Source: Anniella stebbinsi
Taxonomy: Eukaryota; Chordata; Lepidosauria; Squamata; Anniellidae
Direction of reading: 5' to 3'
Assembly: GCA_029215795.1 (NCBI GenBank)
Contig: JARDYH010000002.1
Span: forward strand, 8,425,001 to 8,489,000
DNA: 64,000 nucleotides
In this document: piece by piece, positions 19,937 through 31,851 of the stretch
How positions within the stretch are numbered: the first letter of the stretch is position 1
How the letters are laid out: each line of letters starts with the position of its first letter
Notes under the pieces: model-generated
Told to the model about the DNA's origin: nothing
The model's database searches: none
Seen by the model: the letters and a program-made list of their open reading frames with translations, nothing else
Program-made: the position numbers and the translations under genes

Positions 19937-20470
19937 GGTATGTTTGCATTAAAATGTGACAGTCCAAAGGGATATTGCTCTGCCTCCTAGAGAACACTGC
20001 TTGGGATAGCATTAGAGGATTCCCCAGAAAGAGTGAAGGAAGGGAAACTGCATAACCCTGCTTTTCCTGTACATCTGGAACACAAATCATGGTTAGGAAG
20101 CTAAGCTTCAGTAAGCACAAACCATAAATTGGCAATGTCTAACCTCTACCCTTATTTTGCCACTTGTTTTATCAACAAGCAGTGGTTCTGTGTGGCTATT
20201 CAGGGGCAATGAACACACAAATGGGTGAAGGAAAGAAGTTTATTTAGTTAGAATAGACTAATAAAGCAAGAAAAAGTAAGACAATGCATCAAAAGCATAA
20301 TGCTTATGTTCCTTCAGCCACCAGGAACACTGTACTCTTATCTTAAAGCCAGCAAATTAGATAAGAGCAATGACAACCTTCTCCAAAGGCTTGGCCCATA
20401 TAACTTGTCCAGCTCAGCCCACGGTAAGGTTTTAAGTCTCAAACCATCCTCAGAAATCTATATACACTAA

Positions 20471-20652
20471 GGCCCAATCTACACCAAGCAGGATATAGCA
20501 CTATGAAAGCAGTATGAAAGTGGTATATAAAAGGCAGGAGCCACACTACTGCTTTATAGTGATATTGAAGTGCACTGACAACTGTTGGGGCCCATAGACA
20601 CATACCATATATCACTTTCATACTGCTATATCCTGTTTGGTGTAGATCTGGC
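20471..20652. mobile_element. palindromic MITE, GGCCCAATCTACACC family
   Basis: GGCCCAATCTACACCAAGCA, GGATATAGCACTATGAAAGC and GTATGAAAGTGGTATATAAA are mirrored by ATATCACTTTCATACTGCTA, TATCCTGTTTGGTGTAGATC and TGGC. The whole 182 bp can fold back. Relatives are at 57060-57278 and, more diverged, 52773-52908. TSD unclear. Confidence 0.75.
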
Positions 20653-23013
20653 TTTAGTTTTTTCTTCCCTCTCTCCTATTGGGAGAGATAAAATAGTCTT
20701 CGACATCAGCAGACTGCCAAGCCAGGTGGTGGTGGTGAGCTACAGCCAAACTTGAATTTCTTATGTTAAACTTAGCATTGGTTGTTTCCCAGGCAGACAG
20801 CTAAAGCTAGAGCCTGGGCGAATCATGTACAATTGATGAAGCAAAAGACCTACCAGGCTTGGATGAGAAATCCAGGCACAGATGTAAGGTACATTTGGAG
20901 CAGGGAAATGTACATTTGGAGCAGAGAACAGTAAAATTGTGAGTCAACACTAGCCCCTCAATATACAATGGTCTTCCACATTTTCACTACATCCCTATAT
21001 GGCATGCTGTTGTTTAAGATGTAGGGCCAGGGCTACGGACAAAGCAGCAGTTAAACTGCATCAATGCAGAAGTTGTTACAGGTAAGTCTCATGCAAGGCT
21101 GGGGAGGCCTTGCAGGTTGTAGATAGATTTAATTAGAACTAGGTTGGAAAGTCAGAATCTGTGCAAACTTATCTCTGACAGAGTTCTCACAGGAGTAGCT
21201 CACTCACTCCCTGGCTATGCCTTGAAGTTGTTCGACTTCTCTGGGAAATGGATAGAGTGTTTAGAAATGGGTGTGTGTGTGGTGGTGGGGGGGCTTGTTG
21301 AAGGAGTCACTAAGATTATAGCATCGTATCGGTGGGCAGAGCACTGCCGCCCTGTTTGGACACAGCTGTGATTTACGGGGCCAGAGCCCCTGTCTGTCAA
21401 GTGGTTTTAAACAGGCCCACGCCTCCCTTTATAAACTGGCGCAAAGGCGAAAAGCCTTTGCTAGGATTATCTTTTGACTTGCGGACTAAAATACCTCCCT
21501 GTTTGTATCCATCACTGTTGGGAACTTTGAAAGCACTCTGCACATGGACGCTCTTCTATTTGGACTTTGGATTTCTAAGGACTGTGCCATGAAAAGTACT
21601 GTGAGGCTTTTCATAGAGGTGAGGTCACATTTGCTGTAGATTGTTTGCTTGAGGTCAGCTCAGCAAAGCAGCAGGTTGGGATTTTCCTCTCCCAACTCAA
21701 GTGGCAGGGGTGTTCCCTGGGCTGAAGTACAAGCACAGGACTCCTCGAGCCTGAGGTTTTACCTTCCCTGTGATTGTGTGTGCTGTCAACCGCCCAATTT
21801 AATGGTAGACTGGGGTTGATAGTTATTGTTGGACTTTTTCTCTGAAGACCCAGGTGGCAGGGAGTTCTTCCAGGGCTAAAGTACAAGTATGGAGGTTCTT
21901 GTGCCTGAAATTTTTACCCATCCCATGATCTTGTTTAGGCTTTGGCCATGTTCCCTGAGTTACCAATGTGTGGCTGCGTCTGGACTAGCTCCCTTGGGAT
22001 GGTTTATTAAGCCTTTCAAGAATTCCCCATTGTGATTGTGTGAAGGATCATATCAGGAATATTTCCCCTCCTTTGGTCGGGTTTGAAACCCATTTTTGGA
22101 ACCGTTGAGATGGCAACTGGGAAACCAATATGTTATTGTAGCAAGTAGCATTTTGACTGCATGTTATCTTGGAGCCTAAAGCTTTCTGAGCATTAATCAG
22201 CTTTATGTGTTTCTGAAGTGGGCAACCATTAAGCTTTTCACCATGAGATTTCCCTCAAGAAGAGAAGTCTCATTGATGTGAGTGTACCGTGTGAGTTTGC
22301 CAGCATGTGTGAATGCTGGAGGGAATAGGAATTCATGACAAGTTGTCTGGAGTGATGTGGATTGTCATACTGATTTCAACTTCACAGATTCAAATTTTGA
22401 AAGGGGTTTTGAAAGATGGATCTGGACCAGGGGACGGCATCAGGGTGCCAGTGGGCACCAATGCAAACCTAGACACTTTGGTGTCTGCCAAGGTGTCCTA
22501 GCCCTCCCACTAGGGATGTCACAGGTGCCTGACTGGTTCTGACAGACTTCCCCACATCTGACCCTGGACCCAGTCGGGCACCCATGGCAATGAAGAATCC
22601 ATGAACTGCGTAATTTCCACCGCTGCGTAAATGGCAGCCTCATTTATGCCAGAACAAAGGAGCAAAAAACTCTTCAAAACAACAACAAAAAATAATAATA
22701 ATTTTCTTCCTAGTAGCTGAGAAATAGGTTTATGTGAATGCTGAAAACTGTAGATTCAGAAGAGTCATTTAGTGTGCTCTGACCCCACTCTCTGGCTATC
22801 ACTCAGTCTTTTGGGCCAGTTCCTTGTCCTGTGCCAGTCCTCCCCTGGCAGCCATTTGGTTATGGTATTCGGGACAGATTCTCAAATTGCCAAGAGTTCC
22901 CACAATGCAACATGATGGCCTACCCCAGCTCCAGGGGCTTTGAGGAGGTTGGCTCTGCTTAAGGATATGCAAATCAGTAAAACTCCAGTTTGCCCAAGAT
23001 CTCTATCTCAACC
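20653..23013. other. no recognised gene
   Basis: About 2.4 kb with no repeat I can name apart from a stretch near 22440-22650 that shares GCGTAAATGGCAGCC-type phrases with 62660. A GT run lies near 21270. Short open frames have no domain. Confidence 0.4.
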
Positions 23014-23333
23014 CTAGGGGTGGGTGAAATTGCCTGCATCCAACTTGGCAAACGCTTGCCCTTCATTGCTGCTGTTCACCCCGCACTCGCTGGGCTTTGC
23101 AAGCCCCTTCTGAGGCTCAGCTACCCAACCTGGCTGCGGAAATTGTGCACTTCCCCACGCTGCTTTAATAGCAGCTGCCATTAACACAGCAAGGAGGAAG
23201 TGTGTGATTTCAGCAGCCGGGGTAGGGAGCTGCTGAGCACTCATAGGGGCCTTGTGAGCACTCAGGCATGGGTCCGTGCTGACCCAGGGGGGGGGGCTGT
23301 TGGCCTCCCAGACCCAGTTGGAAACTCCTGATA
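23014..23333. mobile_element. partial hAT-like element, TAGGGGTGGGTGAA end
   Basis: It starts TAGGGGTGGGTGAAATTGCC. The opposite end of such an element, GTTCACCCACCCCTA, is at about 62910-62926. Interior phrases (GAAATTGTGCACTTCCCC, AGCAGCTGCCATTAACAC) match 8630-8690 and 62640-62690. No right inverted end is visible here, so the copy is truncated. Confidence 0.4.
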
Positions 23334-23341
23334 ACCCTACT

Positions 23342-23652
23342 TAGGCTGACCATATGAAAAGGAGGACAGGACTCATGTAACTTTAACCGTTGTAGAGAAA
23401 AGGGAATTTCAGCCGGGGTCATTTGCATGCAATTAGTTCCTGGTGAAATTCCCTCTTCATCACACCAGTTAAAGTTGCAGGGGCCCTGCCTTCTTTTGTA
23501 TATGGTCACTCTAGTATAGTGCATGCAACTTTAACTGTTGTGATGAAGAATAGGGAACTAATTGCATACAAATGACACCAGCTGAAATTCCCTTTTCTCT
23601 ACAACTGTTAAAGTTACAGGAGCCCTGTAATCCTTTTCATATGGTCAGCCTA
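23342..23652. mobile_element. palindromic hAT MITE (TAGGCTGACC), perfect 8-bp TSD
   Basis: The ends TAGGCTGACCATATGAAAAG and CTTTTCATATGGTCAGCCTA are perfectly inverted. The TSD ACCCTACT is at 23334-23341 and 23653-23660. The interior contains four related, alternately oriented copies of a TTTAAC-GTTGT...GGGAATTTCA arm, so each half is itself a hairpin. Length 311 bp. Confidence 0.95.
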
Positions 23653-23679
23653 ACCCTACTCAAACCTTGTCCCAACTCG

Positions 23680-23994
23680 AGTCCATATCAGATTGTGAGC
23701 TTCATTTTTGGGGGGAGGGGTTGCATGAAAATCTGTACATAATTCCATGTGTATTTTCCCCCCAAATACATGCATCACTTGTATTTGATGCATGTATACA
23801 CATTTCAAAATACATGCATTTTTGAAATGTACCTATGCTGTCAATCACTTTTGGGTGTGTCTGTCTGCAAATCACGTCACAAACTCAGAAAGTTATGGAC
23901 TTTTGCATATGAGTCTGTGTTTGGTCCAGAAGGTGCAAACTGTGTAAAATCCTGATCCAACGTTAAATTAAAGAAATTTGTCATACCTTCCCTA
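23680..23994. mobile_element. old hAT-like repeat, GCATTTTTG family
   Basis: Contains CAAATACATGCATCACTTGT and CAAAATACATGCATTTTTGA, and ends TCATACCTTCCCTA at 23994. Same family as 19547-19936. Confidence 0.4.
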
Positions 23995-24538
23995 GCACAG
24001 CTACACCTACCTGCTGATGGAGTGTCAGCTCACAATATCACCCTGCCTGGTGCTCTCAAGGTGTTTGCAAATGAAATGGGCTTTAAACTGCAGATTGATA
24101 TGTTGGCCGTGGGACAGTATATAGGCTGGAATGCTCTGGGGAAGTATTTGGAACAACTGGTATGCACAGCACAGCCAGAGCAAAAAATAGTGTTCTCACA
24201 TTATCCTGTGAAAATGAGTGGGCGAAGCTGATTAGAAAAGAAACCTGTTAGATGAAAAAGTCTGTTCATGTTGTAAAATCATCGGGGGGGGGGGAGGAAA
24301 AAAGCCTTTCCCTGGGGAATTTGATTATGCAGCCAGACTCCTTGTGTCTGGTAAGAACTCCGGCTGCGAGGAGGGTCTGTTGCATGGCTCAGTTTAAAAA
24401 CACAACAAACTAACTGCCCAAGGTAGTCACTGGAGTGGAGGAGACCGGGTAGACGAATCAAATGCTTCAAGGATTATGCAGGGATGTCATGAGCATCCAA
24501 CTGCATCTGGGAGTTTGGTGGGTTCCTCACATCCACCC
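23995..24538. other. no recognised feature
   Basis: Unique-looking; a G run at about 24285-24297. A 69-codon frame at 24022-24231 has no recognisable domain. Confidence 0.4.
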
Positions 24539-24546
24539 CTCTGGAC

Positions 24547-24865
24547 TATGGTGACCAGATAAAATCCAGGTCAGGGCTCATGTAACTTTAACAGTTGTAG
24601 AGAAAAGGGAATTCAGCCAGTGTCATTTGTATGCAATTAGTTCCTGTTGAAATTCCCTCTTCATCACACCAGTTAAAGTTGCAGGAGCCCTGCCTTCTTT
24701 TGTACATGGTCACTCTAGTATAGTGCCTGCACCTTTAACTGTTGTGATGAAGAGGGAATTTCACCAGGAACTAATTGCATACAAATGACACTGGCTGAAA
24801 TTCCCTTTGCTCTACAACTGTTAAAGTTGCATGAGCCCTGACCTGGATTTTATCCGGGCACCCTA
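24547..24865. mobile_element. palindromic hAT MITE (TATGGTGACCAGAT), 7/8 TSD
   Basis: The ends TATGGTGACCAGATAAAATCC and GGATTTTATCCGGGCACCCTA are inverted. The flanks CTCTGGAC (24539-24546) and CTCTGGTC (24866-24873) agree at 7 of 8. The interior matches 23342-23652 but the terminal 20 bp follow the TAGGGTGACCAGAT subtype of 37842. Length 319 bp. Confidence 0.88.
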
Positions 24866-24873
24866 CTCTGGTC

Positions 24874-26249
24874 CCAGTTGGCTGCCATGGCACATTCTTG
24901 GACCCGCTACTCCCAACGAGTGCTTGGCAGCCATCCGCCCTTGTCCAGATCCTCCATATGATGTAGATCCCCCATGGTATAAATAGCATAAAAGCCCCAT
25001 TTACACAAGAGTAGAGGTGCAAATGTTGTGCAAGGGGGATGCTTGGCAGCTGGTGAAGGGCAGCTCCTGCAAGGAAGGAGAGCCCACAAAGGTTTCAGAG
25101 TTGCACCGCAGTACCCCCAAATGATTGTCTTTTCCTTGCACAAATCAAGTTGAAGTACATGTTTGGGCATTTATGAACATTATCAATGGATGTGTGTTTG
25201 TGGTCACGATTGAATCTGTGAACAGGACGTGCTTGCATGTTTTGTACGTAAAAACAAAATTCTCATATATCCCTAATTCAGGACGATAGGAACATGTGGG
25301 TCTGTATGCTGTCTCTCTCTGCATGCTTAGCCTACTTAGATTTATAACATCTAAATTGGGCTCACATCTTCCTAAATTATGTGGGCACCTTCCAATACCA
25401 TTCAGAAAAGTTGAATGGTTTGTTCATCAGCAATCTCCGTTCAGCTTTTGCTTGATCTATTCTACAGCAGAAGATATTCTGGTGGCACATTTCTCCCAAT
25501 CTAGTACAATTGTCAAGTTCCGTTAACCAAGAATGACTTCTCTAAATGAAGCTAATTTCCACACCAATTAACAATGCTATGATATCTTACTTGGACTCTA
25601 GATGGGGCTATGGGTTCCGTGGCTATTATCCCTTGGGCAGAAGCTCTAAGTCTTACATTTGCTCAGAGATTCTCATTCCATCCTGAAACTTTTCAGCCTG
25701 GTCTAAAAGATGCATAAAATTAGACGACAAACCCAAAGCATTTGAGCAGGTGAAGATAGTAACTGACATTTCAACTGACTAATACATAGTTATAAATCAA
25801 GTAATTTTATATCGCTGCAGATTTATTCCTCTGAAAAACCCATCAGAAGCAATAGGGTTTTAATAATGATATTCACATTAAATTACTTTTCAAGGCTATC
25901 CTCCAGCTAAAACTACTTTTTCAGCTGCACATTTTCCCCTCTTATTAGAAAGAGAAAAAGAGAGAGAAATTCAATGAAATTTCTTTGAACAACTTTTTTC
26001 TGGGTTTATATTCAGTGAAGCCCTGTAATATGGTAGCGTGATCCAGAATTAATCTTCCAGATAACCTCAGCTTTCTTTACTTTTCTAAAACTACATTTTG
26101 AGCTGCCCCTCTTTCAAGATCAGGGTTCCAAGACAACAGTTTGAATATCTTTCCAGGGGTTGGCCAAATGGCTGGGCAGATCCACAGACCAACAATATGA
26201 ATAATACTACCGGAAGGCTGCAGAATATATTTGCTAGTATAGAGACAAA
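24874..26249. other. no recognised feature
   Basis: Unique-looking sequence without an identifiable repeat, exon or RNA gene. Confidence 0.4.
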
Positions 26250-26767
26250 GGCTCAATTCGGACGACATATTAGGCAATGGAGGGGTAAATAACGTACTGA
26301 CCGTGCGTTAGGCAGGAGGAGCTTCACAGACGACATGCTGCAGCCAGCGCTGCTCGGCACCGGCAAATGCCCCGGCTGCTACGAATTTGCGGCGGCCATT
26401 TTGGTTGCAGCCTCTCCTCCCTGTGTCCTCCAGCCGTATCCCAGCAGGCACCGTGAGTTCTGCCAGCTGCATAGAGCAGCCGGGGGGGGGGGGGGGTTGG
26501 CTGCTCTAGGCAGCAGAACTCTATTCCGAAATGGAATAGTCCACGGAGGGGGGGGGGGGCTGAATTTGGACGACACTTTAAACAACGGGGCTTCGGGCTA
26601 AACAACGTGCAAGCCCGTTGTTTCACTCCGTTGTTTAAAGTGCCTAATTAACGTACTGTCAGTTGTGTGTGCGTTGTGTGTTGCCCTCTAAACGACACAC
26701 TAAGCAACAAAACTGACGATTGTTCCCCCCTCTCCTCCGTTGCCTAATGGGTCATCCGAATTGAGCC
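26250..26767. mobile_element. inverted-repeat DNA element, GGCTCAATTCGGACGACA subtype
   Basis: The ends GGCTCAATTCGGACGACATA and ATGGGTCATCCGAATTGAGCC are inverted, and subterminal AGGCAATGGAGGGG pairs with CTCCGTTGCCTA. The interior has a CG-rich block, G runs and GGGCTTCGGGCTAAACAACG. The copy at 45751-46259 has the same structure throughout. Flanking trinucleotides AAA and AAT do not match. No transposase. Confidence 0.75.
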
Positions 26768-27384
26768 AATGTCTAAGATCGCATCCTCCTAGAATAGACA
26801 CAATGTATTTTATTTCGAGGCATTTTCTTCAGTGGCTACGTCTAAGTGCTGTCTATTCTACGACATCCTCTGTCCAGTCAAATATGTCCCTGTGCATTGA
26901 CTAGAAAGGAAGCTTGCTGACACCATAGTGGATGCTATGAATCTGGGGAAAAAAAGCACTTCTGACAGGTCCGACATAAATTAGTCATATAAAAGGCATC
27001 ATTGCTAAACTGTCTGAACATAAAACAAAGTTCACTTAATATTGCTGAATGAGCTGGCCTGATAAGAGTCCTCTAGCTGTCCTTATTCCATCAGTAACTG
27101 CAAGCAGGGAAAGAATTATGATGGGGAGAGAAGCACAAAGCATTATATTTCTCAGTCGAGCAGAACCTAGCGGTCCAAACGGAGGAGTCAATCCGTCATT
27201 GCCCAAAGTTCTTTGAAGTTCGTAGGCTGTTTTGCTGTAATAAAAGTTGTTCGATGGATTGCACTTGTTGTTATGGCTGCGCCATTCATTGCATTCAAGC
27301 AGGGCTCGACAATGTGGAGCCCGTGAGCACCAATATCCCTGCAAAGACGCTCCAGTGTTGCCCACCAAGAAGTCCTACTTCTCC

Positions 27385-27778
27385 CGAGTTTTATTTTAAC
27401 AATTTTTTAAAATATTTTCTTACTGACAGATGGGATTGTTTTAAAATGAAGTGGGATCCTCCACCTGTTGCCAGCTTAATGTCCCACAAATGTCCCATTT
27501 TGTGTAATCAATGGATCACTGCTTTAGCATCTGTAACTGAAGCATCTATGGATCTCAGGTTATACCTGATTCAGCAAAAACTCTTGTTCTGTATCAATTG
27601 GTCACCACAATGTCTCTTTAATAAGGGCTTTTCTAAGTCAGCTAATTGCTGGAGGTGTAACACAGCTAATTCTTCTTTTAACCATAGGTTTTGGCAATGC
27701 CCCAAAGATGCCTATTTTGTGGAAGAAAGTTATTATATGGATAAACTTTGCATTGGAACATGCTTTGTTATTTACTGA
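27385..27778 (+). pseudogene. L1-like LINE ORF2 C-terminal fragment
   Basis: The translation ends with LRLYLIQQKLLFCINWSPQC, KGFSKSANCWRCNTANSSF and NHRFWQCPKDAYFVEESYY. Residues CWRC...H...CP in this context are the C-terminal cysteine-histidine motif of L1/Tx1-type ORF2 proteins. The RT and endonuclease are missing. The frame stays open to a stop at 27778, then a hAT element begins at 27797. Sequence beyond that element shows no clear continuation. The assignment rests on motif memory only. Confidence 0.6.
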
Positions 27779-27796
27779 TGCCCATGCCTTCTTGGT

Positions 27797-28675
27797 TAGG
27801 GGTGTGCACGCCAAAAAAAATTGACGTTTATCGTTATCGTCATTTCAGACCAAAAACATTATCGTTTTCATTCATATCGTAGGTGAACCGTATTGTCTTC
27901 ACAATAATTCTCATGAAAAAACAATATTTTTGCAGCCCTATTTTTAAAGAAAAAATGCCTATAACTTCTGTATTTTAAAAGTTAGAGGCTTGAAACTTGG
28001 TCACAGTGCTTAAGGGGTATGCCTAAGTATGTGAATGAAATTTGAGATCGATCCCTCCAACCCTCGATTTTATATGATTTTTTTAAAAGATCGTTTCCAT
28101 TCTGACAGGTCTGAATGAACGCATGTAGTGAGCTATCATTCTGATCTGTCAGAACTGAAACGATCTTTAATAAATTAATATAAAATTGATGGTTGGAGGG
28201 ATTGATCTCAAATTTGGCACCTATGTGGAGCACATGTTGCTACACATATGTGCCAAATTTGAGATTCATCCCTCCAATCCTCGATTTTATATGAATTTAT
28301 TAAAGATCATTTCAGTTCTGACAGATCAGAATGACAGTCACCACGTGCACTCATTCAGACCTGTCAGAACAGAAATGATCTTTAAAAAAAATCATATAAA
28401 ATCGAAGGTTGGAGGGATGAATCTCAAATTTCATACACATACTTAAACATAACTCATAAGCACTGTGACCAAGTTTCAAGCTTCTAACTTTTAAAATACA
28501 GAAGTTATGGGTATATTTATATGGCAGTCTGGTAAAATGATAAAATCGCCTGAAAATTATGGTCTCCGATGATTATCGTAGGTTTTTCTATCGTATCGTC
28601 ATCGTTAAACACATGCATGATAAGAACCTTATTGTATCGTTATCGTACATTTTAATGATACGATACACATCCCTA
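27797..28675. mobile_element. fully palindromic TATCG-rich hAT element, 879 bp
   Basis: The ends TAGGGGTGTGCACGCC and ATACGATACACATCCCTA are inverted. The flanks TTCTTGGT (27789-27796) and CTCTTGGT (28676-28683) agree at 7 of 8, as a hAT TSD. The two halves meet at about 28235 and are reverse complements along their whole length, including TATAACTTCTGTATTTTAAA/TTTTAAAATACAGAAGTTAT. Each half contains its own smaller hairpin (GATCGTTTC...GAAACGATC). Non-coding; open frames are by-products of the symmetry. The termini resemble those of 30881-34608. Confidence 0.9.
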
Positions 28676-28683
28676 CTCTTGGT

Positions 28684-29206
28684 ACAAGATGAGCAGCGAG
28701 ATGATGTTTGGAGAATCCTGGTGATCTTAAACATTGCTCATTCACCCATCCCTACCCATAGCTCAAATTGACCATGAGACGTGTCAGCTACAAACAGGAT
28801 GCTAATTCATGTACACTGTTGTAGACACTCAACAGAGAATCATACCAGCTGTCTCTAGGGGGGATGTGAGCAAATATCCACGTTCTGCTTCTTGAAACCA
28901 GCTCATATCTTGTAACCAGGAATGTGTATCAGGAAATATTATTTTTACATTATTCAAAACTAGATTATTAAGAGGAAAGAACTCTAAGCCCTGGGCCTGG
29001 TTGGAAAATCTCTCAGTTTTGATTTCTCCGAGATTTGATATTTTAAAATCTCAAATTATTTCCCCCAATTATGGAGGATATATGAAACATGAAAAAAAAT
29101 ATGTTTATTTGGAGGGACGGGACTTAATAAACAATATTGTTAATGTCTCAAAGTGATACAAAATTCTTATTTATCCATAGGTAGAGCCACTCTGAAAAAT
29201 GTTGTG
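28684..29206. other. no clear feature
   Basis: AT-rich. It could include further L1-like 3' sequence, but no motif supports this. Confidence 0.3.
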
Positions 29207-29219
29207 ACTTCTGACGAGA

Positions 29220-29747
29220 TCCTCAAGTGAAAAACCACACTTGTCCTTAACAAAAAACACTGATTGACTGCAACAGAGTTAAGGAAACCAACATAAATGG
29301 TACCAGCAGTAACAACTTGGTTGTTATGTAGCCAGATATAGGTACAAAATATTTATTACATTATTTTTTTTAAAAAAAAAAAAATCACAAAGAGGTCAAA
29401 TGCATTTTGACAATTTTATCTTCCTCAGTGGCCTACATAGACACAATAAAAAATAAAGAAAAATAAATACAAATAGTGACATAATATATGCATATGTTTT
29501 GTTATGTTTGATAATATAATATTATGTCATTATTTGTATTTATTTTTCTTTATTTGTATTTATTTTTTATTGTGTCTATGTAGGCCACTGAGGAAGACAA
29601 AATTGTCAAAAGGCGTTTGGCCTGTTTGTGATTTGTTTTAATTTTTTTTTAATGTAATACATATTTTGCACATCTGTCAACATAGCAACCACGTTGTTAC
29701 TGCTGGTGCCTTTTATGTTGTTTTCCTAAACTCTGTTGCAGTCAGTC
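29220..29747. mobile_element. foldback retroelement with 13-bp TSD, possibly Penelope-like
   Basis: The arms are inverted around a centre near 29500. ATTGACTGCAACAGAGTT (left, from 29263) pairs with ACTCTGTTGCAGTCAGT (right, to 29746), and the shared arm also includes CAGCAGTAACAAC/GTTGTTACTGCTG and GAGGAAGA...AATTGTC. Perfect 13-bp direct repeats ACTTCTGACGAGA flank it at 29207-29219 and 29748-29760. A TSD this long suits target-primed retrotransposition, not a hAT transposase. Each arm holds CTGAGGA followed by a GACAA/TTGTC hairpin and AAAA, reminiscent of a decayed hammerhead core. Inverted terminal modules and hammerheads are known from Penelope-like elements; that identity is inferred. 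No RT is present. Confidence 0.6.
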
Positions 29748-29760
29748 ACTTCTGACGAGA

Positions 29761-30286
29761 GAACAAAACGCACAGCCATCCATTGCAATAGTCTAATACA
29801 TGGTAGTACTGAAGGAGGCATTTAGAAGAGGCACCATGTGAGAAAACTATGTAGTAGACAATCTGACACGGCTTGTAAATAACTTTTAATATTTCATGGC
29901 ATATCAAAGAGGCCCGTGGTAAAAAAGAAAGAAAAAGAAGGCATTTCCAAAACTGAAAATGAGAAAAACAAAATCCCAATAAACACAAATTAACAAAAAT
30001 TGAGAAGGGCAAAGCCGTACTGTTGACCTTAGTTGACCCCCATTAGAGGGTAATTACTACATGATCAATATGCCTTATGAATAACTATGGACACAAGTAA
30101 TCAATAGAAAGTGATAAAAGAAAAAAGTAATCAATAAACATTAGAGTCTAGAAGGCAAAAAAAAAGAAGAGGAAAATACGAACTTCTGCTGAGATTTGGG
30201 GCTTTGGCAAAGGCTGCATTCATTCACTCATTCATTCATCCATTTATTAATATAAAACGTTATGGGTAAACTCTTCTTTAATCATG
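29761..30286. other. no recognised feature
   Basis: AT-rich sequence with A-rich runs and short ATTC repeats near 30225-30245. Confidence 0.4.
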
Positions 30287-30482
30287 GGAGGGCCATACCT
30301 TACTGGCAGACCACCTGCTTTCCATGCAGAACGTCCCAGGTTTAGAACTCCGCATCTCCAGGTATAGAAGAAAAAATTCCTGTCTGAAAACCTGGAGAGC
30401 CTCTGCCAGTCAGTGTTGACAATACTACACTTGATGGCCGAATATAAGACAACTTCCTATGTCTGACACAGTATTAGACAGC
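30287..30482 (+). mobile_element. tRNA-derived SINE
   Basis: The order is CCATACCTTACTGGCAGACC (A-box region), CTGCTTTCCATGCAGAACGT, a B-box-like GGTTTAGAACTCC, CATCTCCAGGTATAG, CTGTCTGAAAACCTGGAGAG, CTGCCAGTCAGTG and a 3' CAACTTCCTATGTC. This is the layout of a widespread reptile tRNA-derived SINE. B-box substitutions indicate an inactive copy. A short extra copy of the 3' end follows to about 30495. Confidence 0.65.
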
Positions 30483-31156
30483 TTCCTATGTCCCTTCTCC
30501 CTGCTCCTATTTCTGCTTAGACTATTTCACAATTATCTAACTTATCCCCTCCAAAAAAATAAGAATGGACAATTGCTCATCTTATTCCAAGCTGATGGAA
30601 GTTGCAACAGGCACCATTGTGCCCCCAGAATATCATAAGGGTGCAAGCCCTTCCCTACCTACCCAAAAGAGCCTCCAAACACCCACTCCATTGTGAAATT
30701 GGTCTTCTAGGTATTTGTGGAGAGGACTACACAATAATCATCAAATCTTATAACCCTAGCAAAGCTCTGGCACATTTCTAGCTGTGGAACACAGTTGTGA
30801 GACAGCCACAGGCCTCCTCTTGACAGACTAACGCTGTCCTAATCTTGCACAGAAGTTGCTAATGCAAAATGACTAACAAGTAGGGATGTGTATTGTATCG
30901 TTAAAATCGCCGATAACGATATGATATGCTCTCTATCGTGTCTCCATTTAACGATAACGATACGATAGGAAATCATAAGGAATCCAACGATAATTATCGG
31001 AAATGATAGACATTTCAACCACAAGTATCGTATTTTATCGTGTTATTGGAAGGCGCTTTCTCTTTTGCCACCACATGGACGGAGCTAGAAGGTGAGGTGT
31101 GCTTGATGAGACTGACGGTTTCAGTGTCCTATCGTGCAGCAAGGATTCCAGCAGGA

Positions 31157-31205
31157 GCCAATCACAATGTTGGAGAAGGGCTAAGGATATCCCTGCATAA
31201 AACCC
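31157..31205 (+). promoter_or_regulatory. possible promoter: CCAAT box and TATA-like box
   Basis: AGCCAATCACAATG at about 31157-31170 lies some 30 bp before TGCATAAAACC at 31193-31203. It is near the left end of the 3.7-kb element, where an autonomous ancestor would have its promoter. Spacing and motif support only. Confidence 0.2.
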
Positions 31206-31851
31206 CCACACTTGGTGTTCCAGGCACTGTTGGGAGTTAGGCATTGAAGGGAGAAGGGTGGGGTTGTTTGGGCTCTGACCTGGCTCCTGGGTCTTGGACG
31301 CGAATTGTTGGAGATTCATTGTAATCTCTTGCATCTTTGTGTCTCAGGTTCGTTTGGCTGTGTGTTGCAGCCTGTGTGTTTGAGACTTTGAGTTATAATT
31401 TTTATTTTTATAGTACAGTTTCTGGTTGGATTGATTTGAAGGGTTAGGTACTTAGCATGAGTGGGGGTACTGTGACTGAGGTGGAGTGTGTTTGTCCTCT
31501 GCCCTGTTGAACTTTCTTAAAAAAAACAACAGAAATATATTATATTTTAAAAAAGTATATTTCTCTCCCTCTCTCTCTCTCTGGGGGTATGTGTGTTTGC
31601 TTGATTGACTGTGAGTGTGCTGCTGCTGTGTTTAGCCTGCTACACAGGATCTGTGTGGTCAAAGCAGCACACAAAGTCACAAACTGTGGGCAACACATAC
31701 TTTTTTGCTGCAATCATTTTCAATCACTTTGTAGCAGTATGAAACACGGCTAAGACGCGCCTTGGGCGAGGTGGCTCTGGGTCTAGGAGAGATGCTGTTG
31801 CTGCTGGGGGCAGTTCTGGGGTGGCTGTCTCTCCCTCGCATACATTTTTAT

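Noticed and set aside
26250..26767. 8-bp or TA target duplication for the GGCTCAATTCGG element
   Set aside because: The flanks AAA/AAT (26250 copy) and GAG/ACT (45751 copy) give no duplication, so I left the superfamily open.
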